DNA of 64,000 nt from the NCBI RefSeq assembly GCF_000613725.1, contig NZ_BAJN01000014.1, forward strand, positions 1-64,000, given 5' to 3'. Positions 45,347-53,293 of the stretch are shown in pieces. The notes under the pieces are model-generated. The model ran no database searches. It had not been told where the DNA came from and worked only from the letters and a program-made list of their open reading frames with translations. Both the position numbers and the translations under genes were made by a program. How positions within the stretch are numbered: the first letter of the stretch is position 1; each line of letters begins with the position of its first letter. Origin of the DNA: Hoylesella pleuritidis JCM 14110 (GTDB taxonomy: Bacteria; Bacteroidota; Bacteroidia; Bacteroidales; Bacteroidaceae).

Positions 45347-46439
45347 ATGGAGAATAAAAGAACTTGTCTTTATGACAAACACGTGACATTAGGTGCTCTG
45401 ATGCAGCCTTTCGGCGGCTTTGATATGCCGATTCAGTATACATCCATCGTTGATGAACATAATGCCGTACGTCAGCATTGTGGTGTTTTCGATGTATCTC
45501 ATATGGGAGAAGTATATATTACAGGAGAAGACGCCGAGCATTACGTTAATCATATTTTTACTAATGATGTGACCAATGCTCCCAAGGGACAAGTTTTCTA
45601 TGGAATGATGCTGTATCCTGACGGCGGAACCGTTGATGATCTGCTTGTTTATAAGATGGATAAAAACGAGTTTTTTCTTGTCATTAATGCAGCTAATATC
45701 GACAAAGATGTAGCTGGATGCGCCAAAATACAGAGGGATTTGATGTTGCCCTTGACCATTGTTCAGATTATTACGGTCAGCTGGCCATACAAGGTCCCGA
45801 GGCGGAAGACATCGTTGAGAAAGTGCTGAGCATACCTTGTAAAGACTTAGTATTCTATATTGCTAAGACAATTGACAGTAACGGCGAGGCTGTAATTATC
45901 AGTCGAACAGGTTATACTGGCGAAGACGGATTTGAGATTTATGGTTCACACGGATTTATCCGTGCACAATGGGACAAGTTGATGGCCGATGGGCACTGCA
46001 AACCATGCGGATTGGGGTGCCGCGACACATTACGATTTGAAGTCGGATTACCGCTCTATGGCGATGAACTCAGCAAAGACATCACCCTGTAATGGCGGGG
46101 TTGGGAATGTTTTGTAAGTTGGACAAACCTGAATTTATCGGTAAAGAAGCCCTTGTTAAACAGAAAACCGAAGGTTTCAGTAAGAAGTTAGTGGGTATTG
46201 AACTGAAAGATAGGGCCATTCCGCGCCACGGCTATCCTGTATTCAAGGATGGAAAGCAAGTTGGCGAAGTTACAACAGGCTATCACTGCTTATCCGTTGA
46301 TAAAAGCGTTTGTATGGCATTGATCGACTTCGAATATTCAAAATTGGGTACAGAACTTGAAGTCCAGATTCGAAAAAGGGCTTTCTCCGGCATTGTTGTC
46401 AAGAAGAGATTCTATGACAAACACTACAAAAAGGACTGA
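45347..46439 (+). CDS. gcvT: Aminomethyltransferase (glycine cleavage T protein), two frame breaks
   Basis: T protein of the glycine cleavage system, moving the methylene group from the H-protein lipoyl arm to tetrahydrofolate and releasing ammonia. The N-terminal part (LGALMQPFGGFDMPIQYTSIVDEH, GVFDVSHMGEVYI) is clear. The frame breaks near 45713 and again at the CCC of 46085-46087. Adding one base at each point joins DKDVA to WMRQNTEGFD and SKDITP to VMAGLGMF, yielding about 364 residues, the family length. As read there are three overlapping fragments. Two independent one-base losses in an operon with otherwise intact metabolism suggest sequence error. Confidence 0.9.
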
Positions 46440-46695
46440 TAAAGCTGCCCAAACAATTACAAAATACCGATTTTCACCATAATAAAATAAGATGTATCGT
46501 ACCGTCGGAAATTCTTTTAATATCATAACAGATGAAAATTCTTACCGGAGATCCTTTTTTACCGTACGGCATAATATCTTTATTGGAAATTCTTTTGAGA
46601 CATTACGGCAAGGGAATGGAGCGAAAATCATTGATTTTGACAATATAAAAGACCAAATTAAAACGTAAATTATCATAATTAAAACAATTAATATA
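46440..46695. other. Spacer between gcvT and gcvH with weak about 26-bp repetition
   Basis: 256 bp without a coding frame. GGAAATTCTTTT occurs at 46507 and 46585, with a related GAAAATTCTT at about 46534, suggesting a degenerate about 26-bp period. No promoter with both elements is visible, so gcvH may still be read from lplA. Confidence 0.4.
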
Positions 46696-47076
46696 ATGGC
46701 TAAATTTATGGAAGGACTCTATTATAGTGAGTCACACGAATATGTACGTGTAGAAGGCGATCAGGCTTACATCGGTATCACAGACTTTGCACAAAATGCT
46801 TTGGGTAATATTGTTTATGTGGATATGCCCGACATTGATGATGAATTAGAATCCGGCGACGACTTTGGAGCAGTGGAAAGCGTAAAGGCGGCCAGTGATA
46901 TGACATTGCCTGTGAGCGGAACCGTCATTGAAATCAATGAGGCTTTGGAAGATCACCCCGAGCTCATCAACCAAGATGCCTTTGCAAACTGGATAATCAA
47001 GATTAAACTCTCTGACAAGACAGAACTCGACGAACTGATGAATGCAAAGGATTATGAGGCTTTCTGTAACAAGTAA
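46696..47076 (+). CDS. gcvH: Glycine cleavage system H protein
   Basis: 126-residue lipoyl carrier that shuttles the aminomethyl intermediate between P, T and L proteins. The lipoylation site is Lys64 in ESVKAASD, in the usual beta-hairpin. YYSESHEYVRVEGDQAYIGITDFAQNALGNIVYVDMP is the standard N-terminal region. Length is normal and the gene is intact, with a clear ATG start. It sits between gcvT and gcvPA, both of which have broken frames. Confidence 0.97.
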   Translation: MAKFMEGLYYSESHEYVRVEGDQAYIGITDFAQNALGNIVYVDMPDIDDELESGDDFGAVESVKAASDMTLPVSGTVIEINEALEDHPELINQDAFANWIIKIKLSDKTELDELMNAKDYEAFCNK

Positions 47077-47087
47077 TGTATCGTGGA

Positions 47088-47186
47088 GAGTTGGACAAAT
47101 GAACGGATGGACGAGAAATTGTCATACACACTCTCTTATTCACTTGTCCACTTGTTTACTTATCCACTCGTTCACTTGCCAACTCA
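47088..47186. repeat. 8-bp periodic repeats in inverted arrangement
   Basis: Six 8-bp units at 47139-47186 (TTCACTTG, TCCACTTG, TTTACTTA, TCCACTCG, TTCACTTG, CCAACTCA) face a left arm at 47088-47115 with the complementary pattern (GAGTTGGACAAATGAACG...). It lies between gcvH and gcvPA. Confidence 0.6.
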
Positions 47187-47203
47187 TTAATTAGACGAAT
47201 ATT

Positions 47204-48521
47204 ATGCAATACAAATTCTTCCCACATACGCAAGAAGAGATTACGGAAATGCTTAATTGCATCGGTATGAAGTCTTTGGAGGACCTATATGCTGAAGTAC
47301 CTAAGAGTATCCGTTTCGGTCGAAACTATAACCTACCCGAGGCGAAAAGCGAGATTGAAATCAGACAACTCTTTGAGAATCTTGGTCAGAAGAATCGGCA
47401 ATTGACTATATTTGCCGGAAACGGTGTGTATGATCATTACACGCCCTCCATTGTTCCCAACTTGGTGGAACGTTCAGAATTCCTGACCAGTTATACGCCC
47501 TATCAAGCCGAGATATCGCAGGGAACGCTGCATTATATCTTTGAATATCAAAGTATGATGACCGAACTGACAGGAATGGAAATTTCTAATGCATCTATGT
47601 ATGACGGCAGTACGGCTACGGCTGAAGCAGCTTTGATGGCTGCAGCATCAGCTAAAAAAGCCAATACGGTGTTAGTCTCCGAGACCGTTGATAAGAAAAT
47701 CCTCAACGTAATCAAGACTTATGCCTCCTTTCACGGGGTATCTATTGAGTTGATTGCGGAGAAAAGGGGTGTTACTTTGCGTGAAGCACTCGATGCAAGG
47801 TTAATCGAAGGCGGCGTGGCCGGCGTCATCGTACAGCAACCCAATCGCTTCGGAATCATCGAGGATTATACACTATGCCGCCATTTGCCACGAACAGAAA
47901 GCGCTCTTCATAATGAACAGTAATCCGGCAGATCTTGCTCTGCTGAAAACACCAGGTGAATGGGGAGCCGACATTGCCGTAGGCGAGGGGCAATCGCTTG
48001 GTATTCCGATGGCATTCGGCGGTCCTTATGTGGGCTATATGTGCTGTACGGAAAAGATGATGCGTAAAATGCCGGGCCGAATCGTTGGTAAAACTGTCGA
48101 TAAAAACGGGCAACGCGTTTTTGTTTTGACGCTTCAAGCACGCGAACAACATATCCGTCGCGAGAAAGCTACATCCAACATCTGTTCCAACGAGAGTCTG
48201 ATGGCTCTGTTTGTCACTATTTATATGAGTGTTATGGGCAAGCAAGGATTAAAAGATGCAGCACAAGCATCCTATGACGGAGCACACTATCTGTGCAACG
48301 AGTTGGTCAAGACGGGCCGCTTCACATTGGCCTATGAGCAGCCTTTCTTTAACGAATTCTGTGTCAAATTTAACGGCAACGTAGACGCTTTGCAGAACAA
48401 GTTTTTGGAGAACGGTATTCTTGGTGGCGTGAAAGTGGCAGAAGATACGATTATGTTTGCCGTTACCGAGAAACGAACCAAGACTGAGATCGACAGACTT
48501 GTAGAATTGTCCAACATTTAA
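47204..48521 (+). CDS. gcvPA: Glycine dehydrogenase (decarboxylating) subunit 1, frameshifted
   Basis: Alpha subunit of the two-part P protein, which with gcvPB decarboxylates glycine and loads the aminomethyl group on GcvH. The N-terminal region (FFPHTQEEITEMLNCIG, FAGNGVYDHYTPSIVPNLVERSEFLTSYTPYQAEISQGTL) and the C-terminal region (NSNPADLALLKTPGEWGADIAVGEGQ) are in different frames. The break is near 47871-47873, where EDYT should continue into YAAICHEQKALFIMNSN. Two added bases (probably GG) or one removed repair it and give about 439 residues. It ends 11 nt before gcvPB. Confidence 0.9.
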
Positions 48522-48532
48522 TCAGCAATCAA

Positions 48533-50014
48533 ATGAACAATAAATTATATGGAAATTTGATCTTTGAGTTATCTCATCCGGGGCGAAGAGGATATTCCTT
48601 GCCGAAAAACGACTTCGGTAACAACGAGTTGCCATCGGCAATGCGCAGAGCGAAAGATGCCGAACTTCCCGAGTGTGATGAAATGACTGTTGTGCGCCAC
48701 TATACCAATCATAGTGAAAACAATTTCGGCGTGAACAATGGTTTCTATCCTTTGGGCAGTTGTACGATGAAGTATAATCCTGTCATTAATGAGGAAGTAG
48801 CAGCCTTGCCACAGTTTCAGAATCTTCATCCACTACAACCAGCCGAAACTTGTCAAGGTGCATTGGAAGTATATTACAATCTGCAACAGGCGCTTTCTGA
48901 ATTATCAGGCCTGAGTGAGTTCACGTTGAACCCGTTCGCAGGTGCTCATGGAGAGTTGACCGGACTGATGATTATCCGCGCATATCACCAAAGTCGCAAT
49001 GACAACAAGCGTATCAAAGTGATCATTCCCGACTCTGCGCATGGCACAAACCCCGCTTCTGCTGCCGTATGCGGTCTTGAAATAGTGGAAGTGAAAAGTA
49101 CACCGGAGGGCATTGTCGATGTAGAAGACCTGAAAAGGCTGCTTGATGACGGCGTGGCTGCAATGATGATGACCAATCCTAACACGTTGGGACTCTTTGA
49201 ACAGAAGATTCCCGAGATAACCAAATTAGTACATGGCTGTGGTGGTTTGATGTATTATGACGGCGCAAACCTCAATCCCCTGCTCGGCGAATGCCGCCCG
49301 GGAGATATGGGCTTTGATGTAATGCACATCAATCTGCATAAGACATTCTCAACCCCTCACGGCGGCGGAGGTCCCGGAGCTGGACCGGTCGGTGTGAGAG
49401 AAGGACTCGAACAATTCCTACCTTTGCCCAGAGTAATTAAAGAGAACGGCCATTTCGTCATCCAGAAGAATAATTACACGCTTCCGGGAGAGACGACTCC
49501 GCTCGCGGTGGGTGCTTACCTCGGCAACTTCTTGGTTCTTCTGCGTGCTTATACTTACATTCTGACGCTCGGAAAAGAAAATATCAAGATGGTAGGTCCA
49601 TTAGCAACGCTCAATGCCAACTACATCAAAGAGATGCTCAAAGATGTTTACGAACTACCCATCGAAGGCCTGTGTAAACACGAATTTGTGTTCGACGGTT
49701 TGAAAGACAAGAGCACCGGTATCACCACGATGGATGTTGCCAAGCGTCTTTTAGACTATGGCTATCACGCTCCGACGATTTACTTCCCTCTCTTGTTCCA
49801 CGAAGCAATGATGATCGAACCAACAGAGAATGAAAGCAAGCAGACTATCGATGGATTCATTGAAGTGCTCCGCAAAATCGCCGAAGAGGCGATCGAGGAG
49901 CCCGAGACCGTGAAATCTGCGCCACATCACACACCGATCGGTCGTGTCGACGACGTGCTGGCAGCTAAACATCCGATAATGACTTACAAACAACTGGTCA
50001 ATGACAAAGACTGA
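48533..50014 (+). CDS. gcvPB: Glycine dehydrogenase (decarboxylating) subunit 2
   Basis: 493-residue PLP-binding beta subunit of the P protein. The cofactor lysine is Lys270 in INLHKTFSTPHGGGGPGAGP. ELSHPGRRGYSLP at the N-terminus and NPFAGAHGELTGLMIIRAY are standard. The gene is intact, of normal length, and its end overlaps lpdA by 14 nt. With gcvT, gcvH and gcvPA it forms a complete glycine-cleavage system that yields CO2, ammonia, NADH and methylene-tetrahydrofolate. Confidence 0.97.
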   Translation: MNNKLYGNLIFELSHPGRRGYSLPKNDFGNNELPSAMRRAKDAELPECDEMTVVRHYTNHSENNFGVNNGFYPLGSCTMKYNPVINEEVAALPQFQNLHPLQPAETCQGALEVYYNLQQALSELSGLSEFTLNPFAGAHGELTGLMIIRAYHQSRNDNKRIKVIIPDSAHGTNPASAAVCGLEIVEVKSTPEGIVDVEDLKRLLDDGVAAMMMTNPNTLGLFEQKIPEITKLVHGCGGLMYYDGANLNPLLGECRPGDMGFDVMHINLHKTFSTPHGGGGPGAGPVGVREGLEQFLPLPRVIKENGHFVIQKNNYTLPGETTPLAVGAYLGNFLVLLRAYTYILTLGKENIKMVGPLATLNANYIKEMLKDVYELPIEGLCKHEFVFDGLKDKSTGITTMDVAKRLLDYGYHAPTIYFPLLFHEAMMIEPTENESKQTIDGFIEVLRKIAEEAIEEPETVKSAPHHTPIGRVDDVLAAKHPIMTYKQLVNDKD

Positions 50015-51356
50015 TTTGCTTATCATCGGTAGTGGACCCGGTGGGTATCGTGCTGCCGAATATGCTGCAAAGAACGGTTTACAGGTAGTGGTAGTTGAAG
50101 AAGCTCAGGCCGGCGGAACGTGTCTTAACTGTGGATGTATCCCCACGAAGACACTTTGCCGCAATGCAGAGGTTTTCAGCGAGCTGAAAAGTGGTGACAT
50201 TTACGGTCTCCCGTTACCCTCATCATTACCTGAAATCGATTTCCAAAAAGTCATTGAACGCAAGCAGCAAATCGTTGAGCAGTTGCGCAGCGGTGTAGAA
50301 ATGCTGATGTCCTTGCCGGGTATCACTTTTCTGCACGGGAAAGCACAGTTGAAAGGTGGTAAGGCGGTTGTTGTAGGCGATGAAGAAATCACTGCCGACA
50401 ACATCATTATCGCTACCGGATCACACGCCAAGATTCCGCCTATTGAGGGAATCGACCTACCCAATGTAATCACATCGACGGAGTTGCTTGACATCAAGCA
50501 TATTCCGCAACGTCTGTGTATTATTGGTGCCGGTGTTATTGGTATAGAGTTTGCCGGTATTTTCAGCAGCTTCGGTAGTAAAGTTACTGTCATCGAGTTT
50601 CTGAAAGAATGTCTTCCTACTCTCGACAGTGACATTGCCAAACGCTTACGCAAGACTTTGGAACGCAACGAGATCGAATTCTACTTGCAATCGGGTGTGA
50701 AGAAAATCGAGAAATCAGGTGAGAGCCTCTCTATTACTTTCGAGAAAAAAGGCAAAGAAACAACCATCGAGACCGATATCGTATTGGTAGCTACTGGTCG
50801 GGCTGCCAATATCGAAGGGTTAGGATTAGACGAAGCTGGCATTGCTTATGACCGTAATGGTATTACTGTGGATGAGAATATGCTGACAAATGTACCGGGT
50901 ATCTATGCAATTGGCGATGTCAATGGGCGACAGATGCTGGCTCACGCAGCTACATTCCAAGGTTTCCGTGCCGTGAATCACATTTTGGATAAGGCAGATA
51001 GCATTCGTTTCGACATAATGCCATCTGCAATCTTTACCAATCCCGAGGCTGGTAGTGTAGGAATGACAGAGGAAAACTGCAAGACCAACGGCATCGAGTA
51101 TAAGTGTTATAAAGGATACTATCGCTCGAACGGCAAAGCATTGGCAATGAATGAGTCAGAAGGACTTATCAAATTAATTGCTGATACAAATGGACTGATC
51201 CTTGGTTGTCACGCTTTTGGTGCTCATGCAGCCGATATCATTCAGGAAGTGACCGTGCTGATGAATCGCGACACGACGATTGCAGCACTGCGAGACATCA
51301 TCCATACACATCCTACCTTGGGCGAAATTCTGCAAGATATTGCTCTGATGGCATAA
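50001..51356 (+). CDS. lpdA: Dihydrolipoyl dehydrogenase
   Basis: 451-residue flavoprotein (L protein) that reoxidises the dihydrolipoyl arm of GcvH with NAD+. The FAD motif is IIGSGPGGYRAAEYA. The redox disulfide is Cys41 and Cys46 in GGTCLNCGCIPTK, where an extra Cys44 replaces the usual Val between them. The NAD-binding motif is IIGAGVIGIEFAGIFSSFG, and the C-terminal active-site base is His in HTHPTLGEIL. It overlaps gcvPB by 14 nt and ends the operon, so it is dedicated to glycine cleavage. A strong terminator follows. Confidence 0.95.
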   Translation: MTKTDLLIIGSGPGGYRAAEYAAKNGLQVVVVEEAQAGGTCLNCGCIPTKTLCRNAEVFSELKSGDIYGLPLPSSLPEIDFQKVIERKQQIVEQLRSGVEMLMSLPGITFLHGKAQLKGGKAVVVGDEEITADNIIIATGSHAKIPPIEGIDLPNVITSTELLDIKHIPQRLCIIGAGVIGIEFAGIFSSFGSKVTVIEFLKECLPTLDSDIAKRLRKTLERNEIEFYLQSGVKKIEKSGESLSITFEKKGKETTIETDIVLVATGRAANIEGLGLDEAGIAYDRNGITVDENMLTNVPGIYAIGDVNGRQMLAHAATFQGFRAVNHILDKADSIRFDIMPSAIFTNPEAGSVGMTEENCKTNGIEYKCYKGYYRSNGKALAMNESEGLIKLIADTNGLILGCHAFGAHAADIIQEVTVLMNRDTTIAALRDIIHTHPTLGEILQDIALMA

Positions 51357-51373
51357 AGTTCGGTAAAAATAAG

Positions 51374-51417
51374 AACGGAGTAACACGGTTGAAACAACCC
51401 AATGTTACTCCGTTTTT
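51374..51417 (+). terminator. Rho-independent terminator of the gcv operon
   Basis: The stem AACGGAGTAACA (51374-51385) pairs with TGTTACTCCGTT (51403-51414), followed by a T-run. Confidence 0.85.
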
Positions 51418-51476
51418 TCGTACAAGGACCTCCATACTTATATGATTGTATATCAATAAGATAGAGATTCTGTTGT

Positions 51477-51564
51477 AATTAATGGTTAATTGTCTTGCAA
51501 TTAACGGCGTTTTACACGATGAAAAACCGTTAAACGCAGTGTGATTAACGGTTTATTGTGCACA
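51477..51564. repeat. 22-bp periodic array, TTAACGGT type, four units
   Basis: Units begin at 51477, 51499, 51521 and 51543, each 22 bp: AATTAATGGTTAATTG..., AATTAACGGCGTTTTA..., GAAAAACCGTTAAACG..., GATTAACGGTTTATTG... It lies between convergent lpdA and fmt. Confidence 0.65.
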
Positions 51565-51582
51565 GGTTTACTTTGTCTGCTT

Positions 51583-52560
51583 TTACACAAATCGATAAAG
51601 CTCAATATGGTGAAATCCGTTAAGGAAATCTTTCGCCGCCATACGCTTCTTACCCGATATTTGGAGTTCTGATATTTCCAATACGCCGTCACCTGTATTG
51701 ATATAAAGATGTTTGTCTGCAACAAACATACTTCCACATACTCCGAGACTGCATCGATCCGCTTTGGCAGTCTTATAGATCTTGATAACAGTATCTTTTT
51801 GTTCTGCATTGACTTCATTGTGCATCACGGTCCACACACCGGGATAAGGAGTCAGTCCACGAACGAAATCATATATGCGTTTAGCCGACTGATTCCAATC
51901 AATCCGACACGTCTCATTAAATATCTTCGGTGCCGGTTTCAGCCCCTTATGTTCACATTGTGGCATCGATTTTACATTGCCGTCTGTACGAATCACTTCG
52001 TCAACTGTAACCAAACATAATGTTGCTCCGAGGTGCATCAAACCTTCGTAAACAAATTCAGCATCGGCATCGTCAGGAATATCGAATGTCCGTTGCATGA
52101 TAATGCGCCCCGTATCGATGTCGTGATCCAAGAAGAACGTAGTGACTCCCGTCTTTGTCTCGCCGTTGATAATAGCCCAGTTGATGGGGGCTGCACCGCG
52201 ATACTGGGGCAACAAAGCAGCGTGAACATTGAAAGTTCCGAAACGAGGCATCGCCCAAACTGCTTCGGGCAACATTCGAAAGGCCACTACAATCTGCAAA
52301 TCAGCTCGATAAGTTTTTAATTCTGCTAAGAAGTTCTCGTCTTTCATCTTGACCGGTTGCAGAATTGGCAGACCGCGACTAATGGCAAACTCTTTGACAG
52401 GCGAGGCTTTCAATACTGACCCGTGACGGCCGACAGCCTTATCGGGTTGGGTGACAACGGCCACGACATTATACCCGCCGTCTACCAATCGGCGCAGAGA
52501 CTCTACCGCAAACTCGGGTGTTCCCATAAAGACAATACGCAAATCTTCCTTTCTCATCAT
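51583..52560 (-). CDS. fmt: Methionyl-tRNA formyltransferase
   Basis: 325-residue enzyme that formylates initiator Met-tRNA with 10-formyl-tetrahydrofolate. Landmarks are IVFMGTPEFAVESLRRL, the catalytic region FNVHAALLPQYRGAAPINWAIINGETKTGVTTFFLDHDIDTGRI (Asn, His and Asp of the formyltransferase fold), and a C-terminal OB-like domain. Length is normal. Two Met codons begin the frame (MMRKED) and either could be used. It is divergent from tsaC, and both have consensus promoters in the 131-nt gap. Confidence 0.96.
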   Translation of the reverse strand: MMRKEDLRIVFMGTPEFAVESLRRLVDGGYNVVAVVTQPDKAVGRHGSVLKASPVKEFAISRGLPILQPVKMKDENFLAELKTYRADLQIVVAFRMLPEAVWAMPRFGTFNVHAALLPQYRGAAPINWAIINGETKTGVTTFFLDHDIDTGRIIMQRTFDIPDDADAEFVYEGLMHLGATLCLVTVDEVIRTDGNVKSMPQCEHKGLKPAPKIFNETCRIDWNQSAKRIYDFVRGLTPYPGVWTVMHNEVNAEQKDTVIKIYKTAKADRCSLGVCGSMFVADKHLYINTGDGVLEISELQISGKKRMAAKDFLNGFHHIELYRFV

Positions 52561-52596
52561 CTGTTTATCTTAGAGTAAAAAGCAGTTTATTTCTTG

Positions 52597-52627
52597 CAAA
52601 GGTAGCAATAAATCTGTGAAAGTCAAA
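52597..52627 (-). promoter_or_regulatory. Consensus promoter of fmt (TTTG-19 nt-TACCTTTG)
   Basis: On the minus strand the -33 TTTG is at 52627-52624 and the -7 TACCTTTG at 52604-52597, 36 nt before the start at 52560. Confidence 0.75.
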
Positions 52628-52634
52628 TTTTTAT

Positions 52635-52665
52635 TTTGTCATCTCTGAGATTTGCGCTACCTTTG
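52635..52665 (+). promoter_or_regulatory. Consensus promoter of tsaC (TTTG-19 nt-TACCTTTG)
   Basis: The -33 TTTG is at 52635-52638 and the -7 TACCTTTG at 52658-52665, 26 nt before the ATG at 52692. It is back-to-back with the fmt promoter. Confidence 0.75.
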
Positions 52666-52691
52666 TGACTCGCAATATAAATTGTTTAACG

Positions 52692-53261
52692 ATGAATCAA
52701 GCAGAAGACATCAAGAATGCTGTTGCAGTTTTAAATAAGGGAGGCGTTATTCTCTATCCCACCGACACCGTTTGGGGTATCGGTTGCGACGCGACAAATC
52801 CCGAAGCCGTGGCCAAAGTGTATCAGATCAAGCATAGAGATGACTCAAAGGCGATGATCTGTTTAGTAGATTCCGATGCACGTCTGCAAAGATATGTGCG
52901 CGATGTGCCCAATGTTGCGTGGGATTTATTGGATTTAGCCACCAAGCCCACAACTGTTATCCTCGACAATGCCGTTAATCTTGCCCCCAATCTCATTGCT
53001 GAAGATGGTTCGATTGCAATGCGAATCACCAAAGAACCGTTCTCCAAAGAACTTTGTTTCAGATTTCAGAAAGCCCTTGTCAGTACCAGTGCCAATATCA
53101 GTGGAGAGCCTGCTGCAGCGAATTATGCGGATATTTCGCAAGAAATTATCGACGCCGTAGACTATGTTTGTTGGTCGAGAAGACAAGAACATAAACCTCA
53201 CACGCCGAGTTCTATTATTAAATTAGGAATCGACGGCGAAGTAGAAATCATTCGAAAGTAA
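52692..53261 (+). CDS. tsaC: L-threonylcarbamoyladenylate synthase (TsaC/YrdC family)
   Basis: 189-residue YrdC-fold enzyme making threonylcarbamoyl-AMP from threonine, bicarbonate and ATP, the first step of t6A37 tRNA modification. Landmarks are AVLNKGGVILYPTDTVWGIGCDA, the KxR-like region KHRDDSKAMICLV, AMRITKEPFSKEL and the SANISGEPA block. The extra C-terminal Sua5 domain is absent. The ATG at 52692 is used because the longer frame would begin inside the promoter. The ClC gene starts 32 nt later on the same strand. Confidence 0.94.
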   Translation: MNQAEDIKNAVAVLNKGGVILYPTDTVWGIGCDATNPEAVAKVYQIKHRDDSKAMICLVDSDARLQRYVRDVPNVAWDLLDLATKPTTVILDNAVNLAPNLIAEDGSIAMRITKEPFSKELCFRFQKALVSTSANISGEPAAANYADISQEIIDAVDYVCWSRRQEHKPHTPSSIIKLGIDGEVEIIRK

Positions 53262-53293
53262 CTAATCAACGATTTTATACAGCGAGAAAAGAA

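Noticed and set aside
47204..48521. Programmed frameshifting in gcvPA or gcvT
   Set aside because: No slippery heptamer with downstream structure is apparent, gcvT would need two events, and similar one-base breaks occur in unrelated genes across the window.
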